A stretch of DNA of 53,237 bases from Rodentibacter mrazii (lineage in GTDB: Bacteria; Pseudomonadota; Gammaproteobacteria; Enterobacterales; Pasteurellaceae), in contig NZ_MLHG01000035.1 of NCBI RefSeq assembly GCF_001998825.1, positions 1-53,237 of the forward strand, given 5' to 3'. The translations under genes and the position numbers were made by a program. This document shows, in pieces, positions 47,801 through 53,237 of the stretch. Below the pieces are notes generated by a model. The model saw only the letters and a program-made list of their open reading frames with translations. It was not told the DNA's origin and made no database searches. How positions within the stretch are numbered: position 1 is the first letter of the stretch; each line of letters starts with the position of its first letter.

Positions 47801-48768
47801 ATTTCCGTATGTTTTAAATTTTGTTTTTGTAACGCTTCTGCCGTATCACGAATTTCCCGTTCGCCATTCATAAAAATTAAAATATCGCCTCGACCTTCCG
47901 CCTGAAGCTCATCTACTGCATTTAAAATGCCTTGTAGCTGATCTTGCTCTTCTTCATCAACAATGGGGCGATAACGTACCTCCACAGGATAGGTTCTACC
48001 GGATACTTCAATGATCGGTGCATGGTTGAAATGCTTAGAAAAACGCTCCACATCAATGGTTGCGGAAGTAATGATAATTTTTAAATCGGGACGACGTGGT
48101 AGAAGCTGTTTGAGATAACCGAGGATAAAATCGTTATTTAAACTGCGTTCGTGGGCTTCATCAATAATCAGACAGGAATATTGATTAAGAAAACGATCTG
48201 TTTGAATTTCCGCCAGCAAAATCCCATCGGTCATGAGTTTAATTTGGGTATTCTCACTGATTTGGTCATTAAAGCGGACTTTATATCCTACTAAATCGCC
48301 CAACTCCGTTTGTAATTCCTCCGCTATGCGTGTCGCAACGGAACGGGCGGCAATGCGGCGGGGCTGGGTATGCCCAATCATACCTAAATGCCCTAATCCC
48401 AACTCCAAGCACATTTTTGGCAATTGTGTGGTTTTGCCCGATCCCGTTTCCCCAGCCACGACAATAACCTGATGTGCCGATAGCAATCTTTCTATTTCCG
48501 TTCTGTGTTGGCTAACCGGGAGATCTTCAGGAAAAACAATTGGATTTTTGACCGTACTTTTACGCTGTGCTACACGCAATTTTGCCTGTTGAATTTGTTG
48601 TTCAATTTCCGATGCTACCGCTTGTTGAGCCTCTTGATGTTTAACTTTAGCGATACCCTGAATACGCGAAAATGACCGACGCTTTTCCACAAGCATTAGG
48701 TTATCAAGTTGAGAAAAAAGAGATTGTTGTAAAGGATTAAATTCGGATTTTATCGTTCTTTTCTTCAT
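44857..48768 (-). CDS. hrpA: DEAH-box ATP-dependent RNA helicase HrpA
   Basis: A 1303-residue DEAH/RHA helicase, about the length of E. coli HrpA (1300). Motif I is GETGSGKTTQLPK (near residue 107), motif II IIDEAHERS, motif III SATID and motif VI QRKGRCGRV; the HA2 and OB-fold regions follow, then a long C-terminal part (DUF3418) typical of HrpA. In E. coli it acts on mRNA and rescues stalled ribosomes. Its ATG overlaps the DUF423 stop (ATGA). Uptake sequences lie at 46876 and 47225. Confidence 0.95.
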   Translation of the reverse strand: MKKRTIKSEFNPLQQSLFSQLDNLMLVEKRRSFSRIQGIAKVKHQEAQQAVASEIEQQIQQAKLRVAQRKSTVKNPIVFPEDLPVSQHRTEIERLLSAHQVIVVAGETGSGKTTQLPKMCLELGLGHLGMIGHTQPRRIAARSVATRIAEELQTELGDLVGYKVRFNDQISENTQIKLMTDGILLAEIQTDRFLNQYSCLIIDEAHERSLNNDFILGYLKQLLPRRPDLKIIITSATIDVERFSKHFNHAPIIEVSGRTYPVEVRYRPIVDEEEQDQLQGILNAVDELQAEGRGDILIFMNGEREIRDTAEALQKQNLKHTEILPLFARLSVQEQNRIFHPRGLNRIVLATNVAETSLTVPGIKYVIDPGTARISRYSYRTKVQRLPIEPISQASANQRKGRCGRVSEGICIRLYSEEDFNSRPEFTDPEILRTNLASVILQMTALGLDDIEAFPFVDAPDRRHIQDGVKLLEELGAFETIKTKFGDKCRLTQTGRQLAQLPVDPRLAKMLLSAVNFASVYEVMVIISALSIQDPRERPIEKQQAADEKHRRFADKKSDFLAFLNLWHYIQEQQKTLSKNQFRHQCQKDFLNYLRIREWQDIYHQIRLSVREMGLPINSEKAEYQQIHTALLSGLLSHIGLKEVEKQQYLGARNTHFAIFPNSVLFKKQPKWVMAAELVETSKLWGRMVAEIEPEWIEPLAAHLVKKSYAEPRWSKSRGAVIADEKVSLYGVPIVVARPVNYGAIDPVVSREIFIQSALVEGNWHTKHHFFKQNQRLINEIEELEHKSRRRDILVDERTLFEFYDQRIGTEVVSQKHFDTWWKKVEKQDAELLNFERAFLINEGAEKVSQLDFPNFWHQGDLKFKLTYQFEPGIEADGVTVHIPLPLLNQVEMTGFDWQIPGLREELVIALIKSLPKSYRRNFVPAPNYAQAFLGRAVPLEKPLLDTLIYELRRMTGVTVDAEHWNWVQIPSHLKMTFRVVDEKGKKIAESMDLDALKFDLKERVQESISAVADDAIEQTGVHIWNFADLPQFYEQKKQGFSVKAFPALVDEKESVGIKLFETEFEQKVAMQQGLRRLLLLNVPSPIKYLHEKLPNKSKLGLYFTPFGRVLDLIDDCIACAVDRLIMDFGGFVWTEEGFERLRDFVRENLNDVTVDIAQKVEQILTFNHASNQRLKGKMDFTMAFALSDIKSQLSGLVYQGFVQKSGYHRLPDLLRYLQAIDKRIDKLTQDVNRDRAAMLRVEQVQQAYQQLLAKLPKSKPISDEVADIRYMIEELRVSLFAQQLGTKYQVSDKRILNLISEF

Positions 48769-49139
48769 TCTGATTTACTTTTGAAACTGCCGTAGGCTAG
48801 GCTAAACCAGCCAATTAAAAATAAAGTACCGCCAATTGGCGTAATCCAAACAACTATCTTGCTTACACCAAAGGCAAGGGTATATAAACTGCCACTGAAA
48901 AACACCATTCCCACAGTCCATGCCGTGGCAGCCAAGTTTGCAAATTTATCATTTCGCCACACCGACAACCCAACAGCTAAAATCGCTAAAGTATGAAATA
49001 GTTGGTATTTTAGTCCGGTATCAATCCATGTCAGTGCTTTGTGATCCAAAATATGAGTCAAACCATGTGCCGAAAATGCTCCCAAAGCCACGCTGAAAAA
49101 ACCGCTTAATGCAGCGATAAATAGCCATTTGTTTTTCAT
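48765..49139 (-). CDS. ygdD: DUF423 membrane protein (YgdD family)
   Basis: A 124-residue membrane protein with four hydrophobic helices and the DUF423 opening GFFSVALGAFSAHGL. Function unknown. The ATG has AGGA inside the end of the DUF441 gene 3 bases upstream, and its stop overlaps the hrpA start, so the three are a translational unit. Confidence 0.88.
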   Translation of the reverse strand: MKNKWLFIAALSGFFSVALGAFSAHGLTHILDHKALTWIDTGLKYQLFHTLAILAVGLSVWRNDKFANLAATAWTVGMVFFSGSLYTLAFGVSKIVVWITPIGGTLFLIGWFSLAYGSFKSKSE

Positions 49140-49142
49140 TTA

Positions 49143-49592
49143 TCATTTTCCTAGTAATAGTGCCAATATGCCAGCGGCGATAAGTGGTCCAACCGGAATC
49201 CCGCCAAGTAAGGCAACACCGGCAACAGTGCCAATTAATAGCCCTGTAACCAACACAGGCTGTTCCCCCATCAACGAGACACCTTTTCCTGCCAGCCACG
49301 CAACGAATACGCCAACAACAATTGAAAGAACCATTCTCCAGCTTAGAAAATCCGCCAAGTTCGGGAGGTTGATTTTCCCTGAAACGAGCGGACTTAATAC
49401 GCCGACAGTGAGAATGATGATACCGATTTTTAAACCGTATTTTTCCAAGAACAGGATATATTCAGATAAAAAAGTTTGTTGCATAATCAACAACACGGCG
49501 GCGGAAACGGTGATGGCACTGTTATGGCTTACAATACCGAGAATAATGAGGATCACCAATAATAAGGCGATCATATTGAATTGTAATGACAT
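49143..49592 (-). CDS. DUF441 membrane protein (YeaL family)
   Basis: A 149-residue polytopic protein with about four to five hydrophobic segments and the C-terminal [20 protein letters not shown] typical of DUF441 (E. coli YeaL). Function unknown. AGGAGGGGT precedes the ATG. It is first in the DUF441-DUF423-hrpA unit. Confidence 0.87.
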   Translation of the reverse strand: MSLQFNMIALLLVILIILGIVSHNSAITVSAAVLLIMQQTFLSEYILFLEKYGLKIGIIILTVGVLSPLVSGKINLPNLADFLSWRMVLSIVVGVFVAWLAGKGVSLMGEQPVLVTGLLIGTVAGVALLGGIPVGPLIAAGILALLLGK

Positions 49593-49611
49593 ACCCCTCC
49601 TAACTGATTAT

Positions 49612-49649
49612 AAAAAACAGTGAATTATAACAATTTCTTAATTTACTGT
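49612..49649 (-). terminator. Terminator of recN
   Basis: A 10-bp stem with one G-U pair (ACAGTGAATT, 49617-49626, with AATTTACTGT, 49640-49649); on the minus strand a T6 tail follows. Confidence 0.65.
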
Positions 49650-49673
49650 GTCTTTTATTCTCCACGATTTTTA

Positions 49674-51350
49674 CTACGCCACTGAATCTAACATTTCTTT
49701 CGCATTTGCCAAGGCAAGCTCTGTCACTTGGCTTCCCCCTAATAAACGGGCCAACGCCGGAATGCGTTCATCTTGGGAAAGTGCGGTCATTTTGGTTTCT
49801 GTTTTTCCCCCTACCGTGAATTTTTCGACATTAAATTGATGATGTCCACAACAAGCGACTTGCGGTAAATGAGTTACACAAAGCACTTGACACTTATTTC
49901 CCAACTGACGCAATAATTTCCCCACAACACTCGCGGTTGAACCACTAATTCCCACATCAACTTCATCAAAAATGAGCGTTGGAATCGCAGATTGATCTGA
50001 AGTTAACACTTGAATCGCTAATGAAATTCGAGAAAGCTCACCACCCGATGCGACTTTTGCCAACGATTGAGGCTGTTGTCCTAGGTTACTGCGTAAAGTA
50101 AAAATAACCTGATCCGCCCCATTAGTTGTGATTTTTTCATCATCGGTTTTGACTTCGACATAAAATTCCGCATTTTCCATTGCAAGCTGTTTAATGGAAG
50201 TGGTCACTTGTTTTGCCAAAGCATTAGCTGATTTTTGACGATTTGCTGTTAATGCCGTTGCTGTTGCCTGCATTTTGGAGAGCGCTGCTTTTTCTTGTGC
50301 AATGAGCAATTCTTCACTTTCAGAAAAATCTAAAAGTGCGGTCAATTCCGCTTTTAGTTTTTTATGCCATTCCACTAATTCTTCAGGCTTAATATTATGT
50401 TTTCTTGCCAACTGTAATGCTTGCCCCATACGCTGTTCGATTTCTTGCAGCAACATGGGATCTTGCTCAATATTTGATGATAAATGTTGAATCTCACTCG
50501 TGGCTTCTTGTACTTGAATCAAGGCTTCATTCAATAGATTTTGCGCCTCCGCATAACGTTGATCCAATTCTACGAGGTCATCAATATACCGAATCGTACG
50601 ATATAGCATCGAATCAATACTTATCGTTTCATTTTCGCTTAAAATCTGCAAAGCCGATTGTGAGAGTTGAGTAAGCTGTTCACTACTTGATAAGCGGCGC
50701 TGTTCTTCTTCCAACTCAAGATATTCATTCGGGCGAAGATTAAATTCATCCAGCTCTTCAACTTGATATTGCAACAGCTGTTTTCTTGATTCATTCTCCG
50801 CTATTTTTTGCTGAAATGTCTTAACTTGAGTTTGCAAATTTTTCCATGTCCGATAATCATCACGCATTTGGTTGAGCAAATCAGTATGCTGTGCAAAGCT
50901 ATCGACTAATTGAAGTTGGTAGTCATTTTTGAGTAAAAGTTGAGAGGCGTGTTGACCGTTAATATGAATTAAATATTGCCCAATTTCTTTAAGTTGAGCC
51001 GCAGAAACAGGTGTGCTATTGATAAATGCTTTGGAACGACCGTCAGTGTTTATTACTCTGCGTAAAATACATTCTGAGGGATTTTCGGCATCTTGTAATT
51101 CCTGTTCCTGTAACCAATGGTAAGCAGGATTATGCGGTTCAAGATGAAAGCTCGCACAAATTTCCGCACGTTCTTGCCCCTCTCTTACCATCGCACTTTC
51201 GACACGTTGCCCTAAGCATAAACCCAAAGCATCAATAGCAATGGATTTACCCGCCCCTGTTTCACCGGTAATCACAGACATGCCTTTGGCTAATTCAATA
51301 TCTAACTGACGAACAATCGCAAAATTATTAATGGTAAGTTGGGTAAGCAT
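49674..51350 (-). CDS. recN: DNA repair protein RecN
   Basis: SMC-like ATPase in recombinational repair of double-strand breaks. The 558 residues show Walker A GETGAGKS (28-35), two long coiled-coil segments (about 155-360), the signature KVASGGELSRISLA and Walker B LIFDEVDVGISG. AAGGGA precedes the ATG. A LexA box 39 bases upstream predicts SOS induction. Uptake sequences lie at 49779 and 50334. Confidence 0.95.
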   Translation of the reverse strand: MLTQLTINNFAIVRQLDIELAKGMSVITGETGAGKSIAIDALGLCLGQRVESAMVREGQERAEICASFHLEPHNPAYHWLQEQELQDAENPSECILRRVINTDGRSKAFINSTPVSAAQLKEIGQYLIHINGQHASQLLLKNDYQLQLVDSFAQHTDLLNQMRDDYRTWKNLQTQVKTFQQKIAENESRKQLLQYQVEELDEFNLRPNEYLELEEEQRRLSSSEQLTQLSQSALQILSENETISIDSMLYRTIRYIDDLVELDQRYAEAQNLLNEALIQVQEATSEIQHLSSNIEQDPMLLQEIEQRMGQALQLARKHNIKPEELVEWHKKLKAELTALLDFSESEELLIAQEKAALSKMQATATALTANRQKSANALAKQVTTSIKQLAMENAEFYVEVKTDDEKITTNGADQVIFTLRSNLGQQPQSLAKVASGGELSRISLAIQVLTSDQSAIPTLIFDEVDVGISGSTASVVGKLLRQLGNKCQVLCVTHLPQVACCGHHQFNVEKFTVGGKTETKMTALSQDERIPALARLLGGSQVTELALANAKEMLDSVA

Positions 51351-51368
51351 AATAAAATCCCTTATTCA

Positions 51369-51384
51369 CTGTATATTTATCATA
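51369..51384. promoter_or_regulatory. Second, degenerate LexA box of recN
   Basis: CTG-N10-ATA (CTGTATATTTATCATA) has one good half-site. It lies 5 bases from the strong box, as E. coli recN also has more than one. Confidence 0.4.
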
Positions 51385-51388
51385 TTAA

Positions 51389-51408
51389 TACTGAATTAAT
51401 ATACAGTA
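51389..51408. promoter_or_regulatory. LexA (SOS) box of recN
   Basis: TACTG-N10-CAGTA is a perfect match to the LexA half-sites of the gammaproteobacteria, 39 bases before the recN start. Confidence 0.85.
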
Positions 51409-51429
51409 AAGCATTTTTTAAGATTTTAT

Positions 51430-52320
51430 TTAGAAATTTTTTAACCAACCTAATTTGGTACTTAATACATTGTAATAATTATAATTTTTTAGATGAAGCA
51501 AACGTAATTTATGTTCGCTTTTTTCAATATGAACCACATCATCCGGCGAAAAATCCAATGCAATCTGGCTATCACACCCCACTTCCAATTGGGAAGTATT
51601 ATGTTCCGCAAAGCGGATAGAAATTTTACTGTCGCCATCAATCACGAGCGGACGTGATGAGAGGGTATGAGGAAACATCGGCACCAAAGCAATCGCATTT
51701 AAATTTGGTGTCAAGATCGGTCCGCCCGCAGAAAGAGAATAGGCTGTCGAACCAGTCGGGGTAGAAACAATTAATCCGTCAGAACGCTGAGAAAAAGCAA
51801 ATTTATCATTAATATATACATGGAAATCAATCATGTGCGCAATTTTTGCCGGGTGAATCACCGCTTCATTGATGGCATTTCCTTTTGCAACAATTTCACC
51901 ATTTCGCTCAATTTGGGCTTCTAAAAGAAAACGTTCTTCCACAAAAAATTCGCCTCGTTCCAAGCAGGCTTCTAATTGAGCATAAGCATTTTTAGGATCA
52001 ATATCCGTCAAAAAACCAAGATTTCCGCGGTTAATCCCGATAAGAGGTATATTATATTTTGCGAGGATACGCGCACGCCCAAGCATATTACCGTCGCCCC
52101 CAATAACGATCACAAGTTGCGCCGATTGTCCGATTTTCTCTAATGTCGCCAAGGCGTGTTCAGGCAATTCAAGTTTTTCTGCCACCTCTTTTTCCACCAG
52201 CACCCGATAACCACGTTCGGTCAGCCAATGATAGACATTTTTGTGCATTTGCAGATTCACGTCATTACGAGGTTTTCCTGCTAAGCCAATAATTTTAAAA
52301 GAATTATGTAGTTCGTTCAT
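51430..52320 (-). CDS. nadK: NAD kinase
   Basis: Phosphorylates NAD to NADP. The 296 residues show [32 protein letters not shown] and [15 protein letters not shown], the family's nucleotide-binding blocks. No Shine-Dalgarno sequence is visible before the ATG. It lies between recN and the divergent grpE; the 79-bp gap to recN holds the LexA boxes. Confidence 0.95.
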   Translation of the reverse strand: MNELHNSFKIIGLAGKPRNDVNLQMHKNVYHWLTERGYRVLVEKEVAEKLELPEHALATLEKIGQSAQLVIVIGGDGNMLGRARILAKYNIPLIGINRGNLGFLTDIDPKNAYAQLEACLERGEFFVEERFLLEAQIERNGEIVAKGNAINEAVIHPAKIAHMIDFHVYINDKFAFSQRSDGLIVSTPTGSTAYSLSAGGPILTPNLNAIALVPMFPHTLSSRPLVIDGDSKISIRFAEHNTSQLEVGCDSQIALDFSPDDVVHIEKSEHKLRLLHLKNYNYYNVLSTKLGWLKNF

Positions 52321-52353
52321 GTTTAATCAATTTAAGCGGAATATTAACCGCCC

Positions 52354-52381
52354 TTGAATTCAAAATTTTTGCCATTATATT
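52354..52381 (+). promoter_or_regulatory. Possible grpE promoter
   Basis: TTGAAT (52354-52359), a 16-base spacer and TATATT (52376-52381) resemble sigma-70. The -35 region also reads CTTGAA with CCAT 13 bases later, resembling the heat-shock sigma-32 pattern but with poor -10 agreement. Confidence 0.35.
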
Positions 52382-52438
52382 ACATAGCACTTTAATTTTG
52401 CTAAAATACTGCCAATTTTTGAATTAATGGAGAACAAA

Positions 52439-53023
52439 ATGTCTGAACAAGAACAAAAAATTAATACTACTGAAGAGCCTATTGAAGAAATTCAAAAGGA
52501 AGAAGTTGAACAGGTACAATCTGATGATCCTTTAGAGGAAGCCATTGCACGAGTTCAAGAACTCGAGGAACAACTAAAAACACAGGTAGAAGAGGCTTCC
52601 AAAAAAGAACAGGATCTTTTACTCCGTACCCGAGCAGAAATTGACAATATTCGCCGCCGTACCGAACAAGATGTAGAAAAAGCACATAAATTTGCTTTAG
52701 AAAAATTCTCAAAAGACATTTTAAATACGATTGATAATTTAGAACGCGCACTTGCTACGCCGGCCAATACCGAAGATGAAAGTATAAAGGCTTTATTTGA
52801 CGGTGTAGAGCTTACTTTAAAAGAACTCATTTCTACTGTCGGTCGTTTTGGCGTAGAAGCAGTAGGTGTCGTGGGAGAAACTTTCAACCCGGATTTACAT
52901 CAAGCCATTTCAATGCAACCGGCTGAAGGATTTGAATCTAACCAAATTACGGCTGTATTACAAAAAGGCTATACGCTAAATGGTCGTGTTATTCGCCCGG
53001 CAATGGTAATGGTTGCCGCATAA
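52439..53023 (+). CDS. grpE: Nucleotide exchange factor GrpE
   Basis: Releases ADP from DnaK in the Hsp70 cycle. From ATG 52439 (GGAG upstream; an in-frame ATG at 52427 sits on that GGAG) the protein has 194 residues: an acidic N terminus, a long helix dimerisation region (about 30-90, with [20 protein letters not shown]) and the C-terminal beta wing ending [15 protein letters not shown]. dnaK is not in the window. Confidence 0.95.
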   Translation: MSEQEQKINTTEEPIEEIQKEEVEQVQSDDPLEEAIARVQELEEQLKTQVEEASKKEQDLLLRTRAEIDNIRRRTEQDVEKAHKFALEKFSKDILNTIDNLERALATPANTEDESIKALFDGVELTLKELISTVGRFGVEAVGVVGETFNPDLHQAISMQPAEGFESNQITAVLQKGYTLNGRVIRPAMVMVAA

Positions 53024-53047
53024 CTTTAAAAATTTAGAATAAAAGTG

Positions 53048-53071
53048 CGGTCGATTTTCGACCGTTTTTTT
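53048..53071 (+). terminator. Terminator of grpE
   Basis: CGGTCGA (53048-53054), a TTT loop, TCGACCG (53058-53064) and a T7 run. An uptake sequence (53043-53051) forms part of the rising arm. Confidence 0.9.
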
Positions 53072-53098
53072 GTTTCTTTCCCCTTCCTTTATAAAATA

Positions 53099-53112
53099 TT
53101 GATCAAGATCAC
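53099..53112. promoter_or_regulatory. FNR-box-like site upstream of a gene beyond the window
   Basis: TTGAT-CAAG-ATCAC matches the FNR consensus (TTGAT-N4-ATCAA) at 9 of 10 positions. Its right half also reads as a CRP half-site (TCACA). Confidence 0.45.
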
Positions 53113-53128
53113 AAAAATAACATTTATT

Positions 53129-53143
53129 TGAGATGAATTCTCA
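53129..53143. promoter_or_regulatory. Inverted repeat near the window end
   Basis: TGAGA-TGAAT-TCTCA is a perfect 5+5+5 palindrome. It matches 11 of 14 informative positions of the Fur 7-1-7 consensus, which is suggestive only. The remaining bases to the window end show nothing recognisable. Confidence 0.3.
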
Positions 53144-53237
53144 TACATAAGCGCCTCATTCTCCCCTTTGAAATCAATACTCTATTCCGATTTTCATTTA
53201 TAAAACCCAATAAAACACCACATATTGTGTGTTGATT

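Noticed and set aside
45272-48472. Several plus-strand frames inside hrpA
   Set aside because: They are short, overlap one conserved gene on the other strand, and lack ribosome binding sites.

Overview
The window is a stretch of ordinary, densely coded, AT-rich gammaproteobacterial chromosome from the family Pasteurellaceae. Three things point there: about 31 perfect copies of the Haemophilus-type DNA uptake sequence AAGTGCGGT (some in genes, some as inverted pairs in terminators); proteins that read as close relatives of Haemophilus proteins (GmhA, CpdA, MiaB, FtsI, the art operon, the secreted ATP-dependent DNA ligase); and FtsZ with the elongated N-terminal loop I remember from Haemophilus FtsZ. 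I cannot name the genus; Haemophilus, Aggregatibacter, Pasteurella and Rodentibacter all use this uptake sequence. I see no phage, insertion sequence, CRISPR array, rRNA or tRNA.

Layout. 1-3.0 kb: lutABC (L-lactate oxidation) on the + strand. 3.2-3.6 kb: a PhnA/YjdM zinc-ribbon protein. 3.65-12.9 kb: a catabolic island for hexuronates or hexuronides. A minus-strand operon (SDR mannonate oxidoreductase, HAD hydrolase, GH3 glycosidase, GPH symporter, uxaC, eda) diverges from plus-strand uxuR-uxuA across a 322-bp control region with two good UxuR operators, one partial operator and a perfect CRP site. 13.1-15.96 kb: ushA-pheA, tightly coupled. 16.05-34.47 kb: the complete dcw cell-wall and division cluster in canonical order (mraZ, rsmH, ftsL, ftsI, murE, murF, mraY, murD, ftsW, murG, murC, ddl, ftsQ, ftsA, ftsZ, lpxC), with a promoter and three-repeat MraZ box in front and two terminator-like hairpins inside. 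34.5-36.6 kb: cstA diverging from a small zinc-ribbon membrane protein over a perfect CRP site. 36.6-39.5 kb: the artPIQM arginine ABC transporter with an ARG-like box in its promoter. 39.6-44.8 kb: gmhA, a periplasmic ATP-dependent DNA ligase, miaB, nudF-cpdA and a secreted LprI-like protein. 44.9-53.0 kb: hrpA, two small membrane proteins (DUF423, DUF441), recN with a LexA box, nadK, and divergent grpE.

How the parts fit. The island has all but one enzyme to take glucuronate to pyruvate and glyceraldehyde-3-phosphate; only a 2-keto-3-deoxygluconate kinase is missing and must lie elsewhere. Its least expected members are a cytoplasmic GH3 enzyme with the NagZ-type Asp/His signature and a HAD hydrolase. 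With a GPH-family symporter they suggest that a hexosamine-hexuronate oligosaccharide, rather than free glucuronate, may be imported and split inside the cell. This is the best candidate here for something not described, but the substrate is inference. The CRP sites at the island and at cstA, together with cpdA (cAMP phosphodiesterase), tie carbon use to cAMP. Most other genes are conserved housekeeping genes.
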